NCBI GenBank assembly: GCA_003254925.1
Contig: QANZ01007457.1
Coordinates: forward strand, 1 to 64,000
Length of the DNA: 64,000 nucleotides
Origin: Chamaecrista fasciculata
Lineage: Eukaryota > Streptophyta > Magnoliopsida > Fabales > Fabaceae
Direction of reading: 5' to 3'
Part shown: positions 11,585-23,738 of the stretch, piece after piece
Position numbering within the stretch: the stretch's first letter is position 1
How the letters are laid out: each line of letters starts with the position of its first letter
Program-made: the position numbers and the translations under genes
Notes under the pieces: generated by a model
Told to the model about the DNA's origin: nothing
The model's database searches: none
Seen by the model: the letters and a program-made list of their open reading frames with translations, nothing else

Positions 11585-13120
11585 ACGCTAGTCCTTGGAT
11601 TTAAAACTGTTTATGTGTACATATGATGTATGGTATGTGTGTTTACCGCTTTCAATCACTGTTTTTGGTTTTACGAAAAATCCATCGAACTTTTTTCTTT
11701 AAAAGTCGATTTAACAAATAAGGTGCAACTTTATGTATGTGATACATAAAGAAATCATTGAGATTGATTTAGATAAGTTTCTTGAATTTTAAGGCCAAAA
11801 TCGAAAATCCTGTATATAATTATAATTAAAAGTGTTTTAATTAAAATATTATAAAGGTGGCTGAAAATTTATTAAAATTGCGAATTTTATAAATTTTTGG
11901 GGATCAATAATTTAAATTCTTGAATGCGATTCTTGAATTTTATAATTATTGATAATAGGCCTAATTTCAAGAAAGGCATGTTAAAATTGCACAGACCCTA
12001 AATTGAACACAATCTTAAAAGGAGTTTTAATATATGTGTTGTATGCCGTGTTTGACATAATTGTATGAATTGTTCATATTTGAATTGTGTGGTGTTGGAT
12101 ATGGCTCTAGGAGGTTTATTTCGGTAAATAGGGCCTGCGTGTCGTCTCTCTCTACTCTTATGTAATTTTACTTTCAAGTTTATACCTCAATGCAACTGGG
12201 GTTTATTCACGTGTAATTTTATTTTTCTTTTAGAAAAGTTCTCTGATTGGCTTGGGAGAATTCTAGGGTAGATGGGCCATATCTAAACACGGTATATGTT
12301 TTACATTTAGTTTGTATGTGATGCGCTAGATGTATGTTTAGGGTGCAAAATTTTAACATGCTATTTTAATATTACGCTACAGCCACGTATACGATACGAG
12401 CATGGGATTTTGTATACGATACAAAATCCGGGCACATGTTTATATGTATGAGATACATGGGGTAATAAACATGTGGCATGACTCGTTTAATTTTAAAAGG
12501 AGTTTTAGAATTAAACAATAAAATCGGAATCTTTTATTAAACGAAGTCAAACCCTTTTAGAGAATCTTAAGTTTTAATGCCGTTGCTAAAACGGGTGAAT
12601 CTTGTTCATCGTGGAGCGGTGATCGCCTACGTGACACGTATCTGCCTTGACCTTGAGGAGACACGGGTGAATGGGAGTCTCAATACGACGCTCATTGAAA
12701 TCTTGGTTCTTTGGATACGGTGATCCCCTACGCGACACGTATAGCAGTTGGACCTTGATGATATGGGGTTGGGCTTCGGCCTCGTTGTCTTGAATCTAGC
12801 CATTCACATGTTTTACCGTGTGACTTAATGGGGTTATCAAAACGGTTTTGGACCTCAAGGCATTAGATGGGATAAACATGCCATAATAAGTATCATATGA
12901 TGATACAGTCCCATAAGGATCTAAGAGTCACATAGAGATGTGATTGGTAAGGAGTTACCTACCTAAATAGCCAAAACGTGCATGGTCGCCTACGCGACGG
13001 TAAATTTTGGTGAAATATGGGTCTTAGCCACCAATAATAATTTTTACAGGGTTTTATAAAATGGTGGATGTATTTTATATTCTGCTAATTAAACTTTCAT
13101 ATTTTAAATTGTAGAATCAA
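11585..13120 (+). other. P4 leader
   Basis: A 1.5-kb leader without a supported ORF. It is homologous in order and spacing to the other leaders: a CTATATTAT-rich beginning, the GTGTTGGATATGGCTCTAGG word near 12090, CTTGGGAGAATT near 12250, then the hairpin-bearing half next to gag. Confidence 0.8.
12619..13001 (+). promoter_or_regulatory. three leader hairpin sites (P4)
   Basis: Sites at 12619-12640, 12719-12742 and 12979-13001, each of the form TCGC-CTAC-GCGA or a close variant; the third is GTCGC-CTAC-GCGAC. All three have the loop CTAC, which differs from the CCTCA loop of P6 and M1 and the CTCC loop of M4 and M6. Confidence 0.6.
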
Positions 13121-13813
13121 ATGGCAATTAATAGTTCAACATTTTCACTGCGACCTATCCTTGAGAAGGATAAACTAAATAGAACAAACTTCCTCGACTG
13201 GTTTCGTAATCTAAGAATTGTTCTCACCCATGAGAGGAGATTGTATGTTCTGGATAAACCTATTCCTAAAGAGCCTACCAAGGGCGCTCCAGGAGCTGAG
13301 TGGAGGGCTTACGAGAAGCACTTTGACAACTCGCTGGACGTCTCTTGCCTGATGGTGGACGCAATGATTCCCGAGCAGCATGAGGGCTTGGATACGTTGA
13401 TGTCATACGAGATGATAACACGTCTCAAGGAAATGTTCCGATACCAGATCAGGCAAGATAGATATGAGACCACTAAGGCTCTTATGTCTTGCACAATGGC
13501 TGAAGGTGCATTTGTTGGTTACAATGTCATGAAGATGAGAGGGTACATAGATCACCTCGATAGGCTGGGATTTCCTATTCCTCCAAAGTTTGCGACAGGT
13601 GTGATCCTGTGCTCACTGCCCAAAAGTTATGATCCTTTTATCATAAGCTTTTACAAAAGAGGAACGGAGAAATCAGTTTCTGAGCTGCATGGGATACTCA
13701 AGTCAGTTGAGGCATCCATGAATCAGAAAAAGGAAAGGAAACCAAAGGGCGAAAGAAAGAGGAAGCGAACCGACCTGGATGGTGAGACCAAGCCAGTGGA
13801 CGACCCTCACTAA
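13121..13813 (+). pseudogene. copia gag (P4), longest gag frame in window
   Basis: A 230-residue open frame that starts MAINSSTFSLRPILEKDK right after the leader. It contains FLDWFRNLRIVLTHERRLYVLDKPIP, the gag core around YEMITRLKEMFRYQIRQDRYET, the SLPKSYDPFI motif typical of copia gag (UBN2/retrotran_gag type), and a basic tail KKERKPKGERKRKR. A zinc knuckle of the form C-x2-C-x4-H-x4-C (CSFCQVSGHAMRKC) follows near 13855 but outside this frame. Gag builds the particle and binds RNA. The element as a whole is a fossil. Confidence 0.75.
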
Positions 13814-16490
13814 GAACCTGCCAAGAAGGCAAAGCCCTCAGAGGAAGTATTTTGCTCTTTCTGTCAAGTGTCAGGACACGCGATGAGAAAGTGCAAATAC
13901 TATTGGGAAGATCAAAAGAAGAAGAAGTGCGTTGAGCCCTCTACTTCAGGTATCTTTGTTATAAAAGTTCTTTTTCTACTTAAACCACTTGAGTATTGGA
14001 TACAGCATGTGGTTCTCACATATGATGTGCAGGGTCTTCAGAGACAGTAGAAAATCTGAACGGAAGCGAGATGGACCTAGAAGTGGACAATGGAGCAAAG
14101 ATTGCTGCTGTTGCTACTATAGGAACATGCGAGCTTGGATTGCCCCTTTTGGGCTAAGTTTATTGTTATATACATTCTTTAAAGTTCCAACATTGTTCCT
14201 CCTCCTTTTAGAGATAAGGAAGATTTTATATGTGTAAACATTAAAGAATGGTGTTCTATTTTATAAAGATCATGTTTATTTGCTTATGTGATTTGCAAAG
14301 GTAATCATTATGTCTTAAACTAGAACGATAACAATATTTGTAACATCGATACGAAAAGGATTAAAGATTATCGAATCTAATCCTATAAATACTTTTGGCA
14401 ATTGTCGTTTAGGCCATGCAAACAAGAAACGCCTTGAGAAGCTTCATAGAGATGAACTTCTAAAGCTCAATTGATTTTGAATCATATGATGCTTGCGAGC
14501 CTTGTTTAAATGGAAAGATGACAAGAGGTGTTCCTCTTACTGACCACAGTAATAGAATGTCTGACTTAGTGGGGATCATACATAATTGATGTATGTGGAC
14601 CCATGAGTACCCAAGCTGAAGGTAGAAAAACTCTCACTAACCACTTCAATGGGTAGAACTACGGCTACCTATTGAAACACAAGTCGGAGTCTCTTGAAAT
14701 AGAGATTTCAAAGTGAAGTAGAAAATTAACTTGACAAGAAAATCAAGGTCCTTCGATTCGATCGAGAGAACAAGGATTTGAGTCAAGAATTTGTTGATCA
14801 TCTTAGAAGCTATGAGATAGTCTCACAACTTGCTCCTTTTGAAACCGAATAGTGGATGGTGTTTTTGAGAAGAGGTATCAAACCCTATTAGATATGGTTC
14901 GATCTATGATGAGTTAGGCTGATCTTCCGCTTTCCTTTAAAAGGGGGTGTGCTCTAGAAGCTGCTGACTTCACACTTAACCATTTCATCTAAAGGACACC
15001 ATATGAGATATGGAATGGGAAGAGTCCCATAGTGTCTTGTCTCAGATTTGGGGACATTAAGTTTATGATAAACAATGGGCTGACAAGAGACTGTCTCCAA
15101 AAACCCTCAAAGTGCATATTTGTGGGATACCCCAAGGAAACGAAGGGGGTATCAAGTCTACTACCCATCTGACCGCAAAATGTTTGTAGTCAGAGGTGGA
15201 TACCTTTTAGAAAGGGATTCTTTGTTTCCACAAGAAACAGTGGGAGTAAGATGAATCTTGAAGGAGTTCAAGATTCATAAAACACTTCAGAGGCACAGAC
15301 GGAAACCAGAGAAGAACCACAAGGTGTTGTGGAATCTCCTCTAAAACACAAGGACAACGAAGTTCTGATAGAACACGTTCTCAATCTCAAAGATGGGGAT
15401 CTTTGGTCATTGAGAGCAGGGATGTGTTGCTCTAGGAGCGTGGTGAGCCCGCCACCTATCAAGAAGCTTTTATCATTGTTTTGATGAGGGCGCCAAAGGA
15501 GTTTGGCTGCATACAAAACCTTGATAGGTCCTGTGTTTACAAGAAGGTTAGTGGGAGCGCGTTAACTCTTGGTGCTATATGTCGCTGACATATGGCTAAT
15601 TGGAAGTAACATTACTATCTTGAAGATTGTGAATCTTAGATAGATAAATCACTTTCAATGAAGGATATAAAAGAAGCTGAGATCTATGGAGATAGTTCTC
15701 AGGGGGCTTCTTGAATTGAGTCAGAGTACATTCTTGGATAAGATACTGAAGGGGTTCAGTATGCGGGATTTCAACAAGGGATTCATGTCGATGAATCAAG
15801 GATTGGTCCTTTGCAAGAATCAGTATCTCCTAAGACACTTGATGAGCAAGGATACATGAGTGGCATCCTTTACGCTTCGGCAATAGGATCCGTCATGCTG
15901 TACTAGACCCAATTTGACATTTGCCCTAGGGATGACGAGTTGTGACCCTGTTGAGCATCACTGAAAGCTGTCATAAAGGTCCTCAAGTACTTGAGAAGCA
16001 CTAAGGACAAATTCTTGGTTTATGGTAAGTTGATGTGTAAGTAGTTACACAGGTGCCCATTCTAAACCAACCAAGAATTTTTAAGTCGCAGTACTGAAAT
16101 ATGTATTCCCTGAACAGAGGCATCGTGAGTTGGAATGGTTCCAAGCAGAGCACGATTGCTGATTCTACAAAGATGGGTTAGTCGCGTGGATACGCAGACC
16201 GTAAAACTAGTGTCTGAAGTATGCTTGGTTGTCACCCTGTAGAGACAGGAAGACACCAAAACGGGAAGGGGTTCCCCACTAATATTCCGGCAGTGATATA
16301 CTCAGACAGGATCACCTAGATATGGTGATATCGAGATATGAAAGGTAGCAGTCGAGGATATTTTGCCAATCCTCTTAAAGAAACCCCAGCACAAGTCTTA
16401 CATGAGAATTATGTAATGTCAAAAAAATGGGAATTAGACACATTAATGGATGTTCCTAGGTGTAGGAACAGTTTGATTAATGATTGTACC
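13814..16490 (+). pseudogene. decayed copia pol (P4)
   Basis: Remnant of protease, integrase, RT and RNase H in normal order. Recognisable pieces include the zinc-knuckle region, a protease echo near 13995, integrase wording near 14395-14530 and 14760-15000, RT wording near 15460-15720 and an RNase H echo near 16070-16400. No long frame survives; it has many breaks. It is about the same length as the P6 pol remnant and shares many of the same departures from the M6/P2 type. Confidence 0.75.
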
Positions 16491-16496
16491 TAGTGC

Positions 16497-16507
16497 AAGT
16501 GGGAGTT
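16497..16507 (+). promoter_or_regulatory. polypurine tract (P4)
   Basis: AAGTGGGAGTT immediately before the 3' LTR; plus-strand primer by position. Confidence 0.7.
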
Positions 16508-18819
16508 TGATGGAGATTGTGCCCTAGGGCCAATCATTTTGTAAATATGTTTGGAACATATTAATTAATTTATGGAGATAAATTAATGGTTATCATATTA
16601 TTAGCATGTTTACTATGATAACAGTCCTTGATTAATTATGAGATAATTAATCTAAACTATCCCTGGTCGCTCATTCAAGTGGGAACTTGAACTGAACTAA
16701 GACCAGCATGACCTTGGTGCATAGAGATGCATGCACTAGATGCTGGGACGAGAGTCATGGTGCAATTATGTAAGGAGTTACAAATTAATGGACCGACCCG
16801 GAGAGTTCTGCATGGTTTTCAGTCATTAGCTAGTCTCTCTTGTACACCTGTCACGATGCCCTTAGACCTGAGGTCTTGATTATTTCGGCGTTGCAGTTGT
16901 CAAACTTTGGCTTAGTCTAACGTTACTCGTAACAGGGTAGCCATAAGGGCTGAGTACGGGTTTGGTTGATTGTCGTGCTGAGGAATGTGGTTGACCAAGA
17001 TTGGATTTTGTCCCTCATGGAGATGCGAGATATTTAACTGGGCCCCTCGATGAGTCTGTCCAAGGAATGTGTGGCCACACTAGTAAATGGGACTTACTCA
17101 GGGAATCGAGAAAGTTGAGGTTTGGATTATGGATGACTTTCCCGTGCCTAATCCATGACCAAAATATCGTAGGACAAAAAGGGATCTAGACAAGGTGGTA
17201 CTAAGGTTAAGTCGTTTTGGGGATAAACGATAACTCACGTGTTTTGGGTAGTCGGGATGGCTTGCTAGAGTCCGCTCTCGACTTGTGACTCATGGAGATG
17301 ACTTGCTGCCAACTTCACGTGGGGCCTGTTGGGTCACACACGAGCAGGAACCAGATGCCAAAATGGGACACGAATTAGGGATAATTCGTGGGTCACATTA
17401 GTGACACAGTTTAAGACATAATTGATTGTATTAGGACATGAAGTCTTGTCTTAAATAAATATCTACAGATATGATATTTGAATTTGTGGGACAAATTTAA
17501 ATATATATATATATATATATGATAATTGTTAAATGGATAATTGGATTAGTCTATTTACAATTATATTCCTATTTATAATATTAGGGAATAATAAATTGGA
17601 TAAGGTTCCTAAGAGTGAGGAAATTATTGATTTATTAAATTCACTAATATTAGGAAAATAGGAGGAGGTTGGCGCCTCATACATATAAGGGAGTTTAATT
17701 AATAAAAATGTTTTATTAATTAAAGTCATGGTTTGAATTTGAATTCAAAGATTTGATCTAGATTTCAAATGATTGAATTAAAAATATTAAGGTAATATTT
17801 TTATTCAGAATTTATAGGGGAATTTGAATTCTAGGTTCAAATTGGATTAAAGATATTAGTGTAATATTTTAATTCAATAAACTAGAATTCAAGATTCAAA
17901 AAGATTGAGTTAAAGATATTAAGGTAATACTTTAAATCAATATTGTTGGAAAAATAGCAAGTTAGTTATAACTTCCTAAGAGTTAGGATTGTTATTTTAA
18001 TTTATTAAATTCCAACAAATATTGGAAGGGGATGGCGAATGAGAGAGGATCTCTTGGGAAGATTTGATCTACCAATTTGATTCTCCAAGATTGCCTTTTG
18101 AATTCAAATCGAAATATTATGGTAATATTTTAATTAGGAATTCAAGTAATAAAATTATGATATAGAGATCTCATAATTTTATAAATTGATAATCCTATAA
18201 TTTAGGGATTCCCTAATTATAATTATCAAAGTCCCCAAACCCTATAAATAAGAAAGCCAAGTCGAAATGTCAAGGAAATGCACACTTAGAAAATCGACTT
18301 TAGCCTAGTTCTTCACAAGAGGAAAAATTCGATTTTTGGCTCTTGGTGAGGAGAGAGAAAATCGCAACCTAGTTTCTAGAGAGAGAAAGTGGCGCACATC
18401 TCTAAAGGGGTTTAGAGTTTGTGTGACAAGGTTGTGTGGGATCAAGAATTGGATTCTTGATCAAGGCGCCATATTGTTCTTTGAGAATTCAAGAAGAGTT
18501 CTTGAATTAAAGAACACCGTAGATAAAGGTCCCTGATTCACTTGGAGAAGTGAAGGAGGCTAGCACCTAGGCATCTCCAAAACTGTTCGTGTGGATCACC
18601 GGCGGAGGACGGACGCGTCATGGGGACTTCTAGGAGACGCCCTGTACAACCAAACCGATTGAAACTCGTGAGGTATACCACTATCTAAAAGTTTTAAATT
18701 CAGCTAGCGGATCCGTTCGGGAATTCTAGGCCCCGCGCGTTTTAATGTTTTAATGTTTTAAGTTTTAATTTTTGTTTTTTTTTTGCTTCCGCTGCGTTAG
18801 GCGCCCAGGATTCCCAACA
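16508..18819 (+). repeat. P4 3' LTR
   Basis: 2.31-kb LTR starting TGATGGAGATTGTGCCC and ending TTCCCAACA, nearly identical to 9610-11570 apart from the length gap. It is the longest LTR in the window and includes an AT run near 17500-17521 and a TATA candidate at 18242. A 66-residue frame at 18336 repeats one at 11102 in the 5' LTR; it is LTR sequence, not a gene. Confidence 0.88.
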
Positions 18820-19456
18820 ATTTGCCCTAAGCATGACAAGTCGATTCCAACAAGACCCTGGTGAGGATCATTGGATTGCTGTCAAGAATATCCTTATGTA
18901 CTTGAGAAGGACTAAGGATGAGTTCTTGGTTTACGGTGGAACTAATGAGGAGCTGTGTGTAAGGGGTTACACAGACGCTCGTTTCCAAACCGACCAAGAT
19001 GACTTTAAATCGCAGTCAGAATATGTGTTTCTCCTGAACGGTGGCAGCGTGAGCTGGAAGAGTTCCAAGCAGAGCACGATTGCCGATTCTACAACGGAGT
19101 CCGAGTATATTGCAGCATCGGATGCAGCAAAGGAGGCTGTGTGGATTAGAAAGTTCATCTTTGAGCTTGGTGTGGTTCCGACCATCTCCGATCCCGTTAC
19201 CCTGTATTGTGACAATAGTGGTGCTATTGCGCAAGCCAAGGAGCCGCGGTCCCACCAGAGGACCAAACATATACTCAGACGTTTTCACCTTGTCAGAGAG
19301 ATGATTGACAGAGGTGATGTGAAGATATGTAAAGTAGCAGGCAAGGATAACGTTGTCGATCCTCTCACGAAGCCTCTTGCAAGGGTCATACATGAGCGGC
19401 ATGTATCGTCGATGGGGATTAGACGCATTGATCAGTGTACCTAGGAGTAGGAACAC
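18820..19456 (+). pseudogene. copia RNase H, second part of P2
   Basis: Continues the copia pol family past P4: DPGEDHWIAVKNILMYLRRT, the RNase H start [52 protein letters not shown] and [10 protein letters not shown]. Reasonably preserved, close to P1 and M6. It belongs with 8323-9609 by orientation, family and matching domain order. Confidence 0.82.
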
Positions 19457-19480
19457 CTAAATTAATGATTGTACCCTAGT

Positions 19481-19493
19481 GCAAGTGGGAGTC
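19481..19493 (+). promoter_or_regulatory. polypurine tract (P2)
   Basis: GCAAGTGGGAGTC directly before the 3' LTR. Confidence 0.7.
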
Positions 19494-21335
19494 TGTTGGA
19501 GATTGTGCCCTAGGGCCAATCATTTTATGTGAAATGTTATGAACATTTGGATTAATTTATAGAGATAAATTATGTTGTTATCATAATTAGTATGTTTACT
19601 ATGATAGCGTCTGTGATTAATTATGTGATAATTAATCTAAATTTGTCCCTGGTCGATTGTTTTCATGGGAGCGAAAATGAACTAAGACCAGCATGACCAC
19701 GGTGCATAGAGATGCATGCACTAGATGCTGAAACGAGAGTCATGGTGCAATTATGTAAAGGGTTACAAATTTCTGGACTGACCCGGAGAGTCCTACATGG
19801 GTTTAGTCATCAGCTTGCCTCTCCTGCATGCCTGTCACGACGCCTTAGACCTGAGGTCATCATTATTCCGGCGTTGCAGTTGTCAGACTTTGGCTTAGTC
19901 TAACGTTGCCCGTAGCAGGGTAGCCATAAGGGCTAGGTACGGGTTTTGTTGATTGCCGTGCTGAGGAATGTGGATTGACCAAGATGGGATTTTGTCCCTC
20001 ATTAAATGGAAGATATCTAACTGGCGCCCTCGATGAGTCTGTCCAAGGAAAAGAGTGGCCACTCAGGAAATTGGGACTAACTCAGGAAATCGAGAAAGTT
20101 GAGGTTTGGATTATGGATGACTTTCCTGTGCCTAATCCATGACCAAGATATCGTAGGACAATAGGGTCCATGACAATGTGGTACTAAGGTTAAGTCGATT
20201 TTGGTAAAAACGATAACTCACGTGTTTTGGGTAGTCGTGATGGCTTGCTAGAGTCCGCTCACGACTTGCAAGTCATAGAGATGGCTTGCTGCCAACTTCA
20301 CGTGAGGCTTGCTGGGTCACACATGAGCAGGATCAGGACACCGCTTAGAGGGACACGAATTAGGATTAATTCGTGGGTCACTCCGGTGACACAATTTAAG
20401 ACATAGCAGATCTTGTCTGGGACATTGAGTCTTGTCTTAAATGATCTACAGTTGTGAAATATTTAAATTTGTGGGACAAGTTTAAATATAATAATTGTTA
20501 AATATTTAATGGGATTAATTATTTACAATTATAATATTAGGGAATAATAAATCAGATAAGATTCCTAAAAGTTAGGAGATCATTGATTTATAAAAATTTC
20601 CCCAATATTATTTGAGGGTGGAGCCTCATTTTGTGGCATTTAGATTAATAAAATTGTTTTATTAATTTAAGTCATGAGTTTGAATTCAAAAGATTTGATG
20701 AAGATATCAAAAGATTTGAATCTAAGATACTAGGGTAATATCTTAACTCATAATCTTTGGAAAATCATGACTTCCTAATTGTTAGGAATGATTTTGATTT
20801 ATAAATTATGAGAAAAAATAGGAGCATATGGCGCCTTTCTTAGGTGGGTCCCAAGGGAAGATTTGATCTTCCATTTGATTCCCTAAGATTACGATTTGAA
20901 TTTAAATTATAATATTAAGGTAATATTATAATTGGAAATTCAATTCATAAAGTCATAATATTATGATTTTGGAATTATAATAATGCTCTAATTTTTAATT
21001 AAAACCCTAGGGGCTAGGCGACTTCATACACAACACAATTCATTTTTGAAAAATTTGTTTTTCTTCCCCAGAGAGAGAAGAGAGCAAGTCACCACCTTCA
21101 ATAGCTAGAGAGAGAAATTTTCATTCTTCTCCAAGAGTGAAGGACGCACGACGTGGACTTCTAGCACACGCCCCGTACAAGCAAACCGATTGGAACTCGT
21201 GAGGTATACCACTATCTCAACAGGTTTTAAATTCAACTAGCGGATCCGTTCGGGAATTCTTGGGCTTGGCGCATTTAAATTTTAGTTTTATATTTTTTTT
21301 GCTTCCGCTGCGTTTTGCGCCGGGAATTCCCAACA
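19494..21335 (+). repeat. P2 3' LTR
   Basis: 1.84-kb LTR from TGTTGGAGATTGTGCCC to GGGAATTCCCAACA. It is of the same subfamily as the P1 LTR in its first kilobase, with a shorter GAGAGA/TCGACTT part. The right end joins leader sequence of P3, as expected if P2 had inserted into P3. Confidence 0.85.
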
Positions 21336-21884
21336 GTTTTATTGTGTGACTTAATGGGGTTATCAAATCGGATTTGGACCTCAAGGCATTAGATGGGATA
21401 AACATGTCATAATAAGTATCATATGATGATACAGTCCCATAAAGATCTAAGAGTCACATAAGATGTGATTGGTAAGGAGTTACCTACCTGAATAACCTAA
21501 GCGTGCATGATCGCCTACGCGACGGGAAACTTTGGTGAAATATGGGTCTTAGCCACTAATAATAATTTTACTGGGTTTTATAAAATGGTGGATATATTTT
21601 TCCTGCTAATTAAACTTTTCATATCTTAAATTGTAGAATCAATGGCAACAAATAGTTCAACACTATCACTGCGTTCTATCCTTGAGAAGGATAAATTGAC
21701 TGGGACTAATTTTCTCGTCTGGTTTCGGAATGTGAGAATTGTTCTCACACAAGAGAGGAAATTATATGTCCTGGAAAACCCCATTCCCGAACAGCCTGCT
21801 GCCAATGCTCCAGGAGCTCCGAAAGATGCTTACGAGAAGCATGTCAATGACTCTGTGGACGTATCTTGCTTGATGTTGGAACAT
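21336..21884 (+). mobile_element. copia leader and gag fragment P3
   Basis: Forward-strand leader next to gag (21336-21641) with one hairpin site (21503-21525, loop CTAC) and the gag start at 21642 (MATNSSTLSLRSILEKDK, FRNVRIVLTQERKLYV). At about 21880-21885 it flips to reverse-strand gag of M3. The join lies at a short shared word, GTTGGA, which suggests microhomology-mediated rearrangement rather than element insertion. Confidence 0.78.
21642..21884 (+). pseudogene. copia gag N-terminal piece (P3)
   Basis: Gag start with LEKDKLTGTNFLVWFRNV, LENPIPEQPAANAPGAP and the YEKHVNDSVDVSCLM motif. It ends at the inverted join with M3. Fossil. Confidence 0.75.
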
Positions 21885-22196
21885 TTCCTTGAGATGTGTA
21901 ACCATCTCGTAGGCCCCTATGTTCTCCAAGTTCCTTTGGATCTCGGGAACCATGGTGGCCAACATCAGGCAAGCAACGTACACAGAGTCACTTTGATGCT
22001 TCTCATAAGCATCTCTCTGTGCTCTTGGAGCGTTGGCAGCAGACTGTGCGGGAATGAGGTTTTCCAGGACATATAGCTTCCTCTCCTGGGTGAGAACAAT
22101 TCTCACATTTCGGAACCAGTCAAGGAAGTTAGTCCCGGTCAATTTATCCTTCTCAAGGATAGATCGCAGTGACAGTGTTGAACTAGTAGTTGCCAT
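21885..22196 (-). pseudogene. copia gag N-terminal piece (M3)
   Basis: MATTSSTLSLRSILEKDK, FLDWFRNVRIVLTQERKLYV, APRAQRDAYEKHQSDSV and YEMVTHLKEMFQHQA, nearly the same as M2. The start codon complement at 2219(4-6) follows the leader directly. Fossil. Confidence 0.78.
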
Positions 22197-23724
22197 TTGA
22201 TTCTACAATTAAGATATGAAAGTTTAATTAGCAGGAAAAATATATATATCCACCATTTTATAAAACCCAGTAAAATTTATTATTAGTGGCTAAGACCCAT
22301 ATTCCACCAAAGGTTACAGTCGCGGAGGGCGTGCGTGCTTCCTTAGGTTATTTAGGTAAGTAACTCCTTACCAATCACATCTCATGTGACTCTTAGATCT
22401 TTATGGGACTGTATCATCATATGATACTTATTATGGCATGTTTATCCCATCTAATGCCTTGAGGTCCAAATCCGATTTGATAACCCCATTAAGTCACACA
22501 ATAAAACTTGTGATTGGCTAGGCTCAAAACAACGAGGCCGAAGCCCGACCCCATATCATCAAGGCCCACTGAACACGTGTAGCGGAGGGCTTTCGACGTA
22601 TTCAATAAACCATAATTTCAAAAAGGCATTGTGTTGAGTCTCCCATTCACCCCTGTCTCCTCAAGGTCAAGGTAGATACGTGTAGCGGAGTGCTTTCGAC
22701 GCTCTACGATGAACAAGATTTCGACAGGGTGTTTTATTGACGGCATTAAAACTTAAGATTTTTAAAAGGGTTTAATTTTTAATGTTCCGTTTTAGTTTAA
22801 TTTTAAAAACAATTTTAAAATTAAACGAGTTGTGCCATGTGTTTATTTCCCCATGTATCCCATACATATAAACGCATGCACGGATTTTGTATCTCATACA
22901 AGATCCTACACTCGTATCATATACGTTGTAGTGTAAAGTTAAATATAGCATGTTAAAACTCGCACCCCTAGGCATACATCTAGCGCATTGCATCTCATAC
23001 AAAAACTAAATGTATAAAAACATACCATGTTTAGATATGACCCATCTACCCTATAATCCTCTCAAGCCAATGAGAGAATTTTTCTAAAAAAAATAAAATT
23101 ACATTGGGAAAAACCTCAGTTACATTGAGGTATAAAAAAAATGTAAAATTACAATAGAGTATAGGGAGACGACACATAGGCCGTATTTACCAAAAACCCT
23201 AGAGCCATATCCAACACCACACAACACATATGAACAATTCACATATTATCATGTCAAACACGGCATACAACAACACATACCAAAAAAAAATTTTTAAAAT
23301 GTGTTCAATTAGGGTTTGTGCAATTTTATTATGGCTTTCTTGAAAATTAGGCCTTGTATCAATAATTATAAAATTCAAGAATCTCATTCAAGAATTTAAA
23401 TTATTGCCCCAAAAATTTTAAAATTCATAATTTTAATAAATTTTTAGCCACCCCACAATATTATAATTAAAACATTTTTAACTATAATTATATAGGGATT
23501 TCGACTTAGGCCTTAAAATTTCAGGAAAATATTTTAAATCAATCCAATTGATTTTATATGTATCATATACATAAAATTTGCACCTATTCCATAGATTGAG
23601 TTTTTAACTAAAACTTTCCGGTGGATTTTTTCGCAAAATCAAACATACGATTGAAAGCCGTAAACAAGCATCATACATCTCATGTATAATCACCAAAACC
23701 AGTGTTAAATCCCAAAACTAACCT
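22197..23724 (-). other. M3 leader
   Basis: 1.5-kb leader without supported ORFs, homologous to the other copies. Three hairpin sites lie at 22317-22337, 22573-22600 and 22678-22703; the last two have the TAGC...GCTT stem form also seen in M2. Confidence 0.78.
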
Positions 23725-23737
23725 GCCTCTGATACCA
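23725..23737 (-). promoter_or_regulatory. primer-binding site (M3)
   Basis: Initiator-Met-tRNA type site beside the LTR end, agreeing with the other copies at all but one position. Confidence 0.75.
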
Positions 23738-23738
23738 T

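Larger units (their letters stand above)
9610..18819 (+). mobile_element. Ty1/copia element P4, LTR to LTR, decayed inside
   Basis: A 9.2-kb element with both LTRs, primer-binding site, leader, gag, pol remnant and polypurine tract in the expected order, inserted in P2 pol. The two LTRs are nearly identical by eye (about one or two differences per hundred bases), which suggests a fairly recent insertion. The pol region by contrast is badly decayed, with many breaks. It shares much of its unusual wording with P6, so the lineage was probably defective before this copy moved and used proteins supplied in trans. No clear target duplication was seen. Confidence 0.85.
8323..21335 (+). mobile_element. 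Ty1/copia element P2, split by P4
   Basis: Forward copia fossil consisting of reverse transcriptase (8323-9609), then RNase H, polypurine tract and 3' LTR (18820-21335). P4 lies between the two parts and interrupts the pol domain near the RT/RNase H border. The left edge is an abrupt join to the M2 leader with no LTR, so the upstream half is missing from this place. Broken by few changes in what remains. Confidence 0.82.

Noticed and set aside
9605-18825. Target-site duplication for P4.
   Set aside because: The bases beside the two LTR ends do not match convincingly, and the left LTR end does not reach the usual start.
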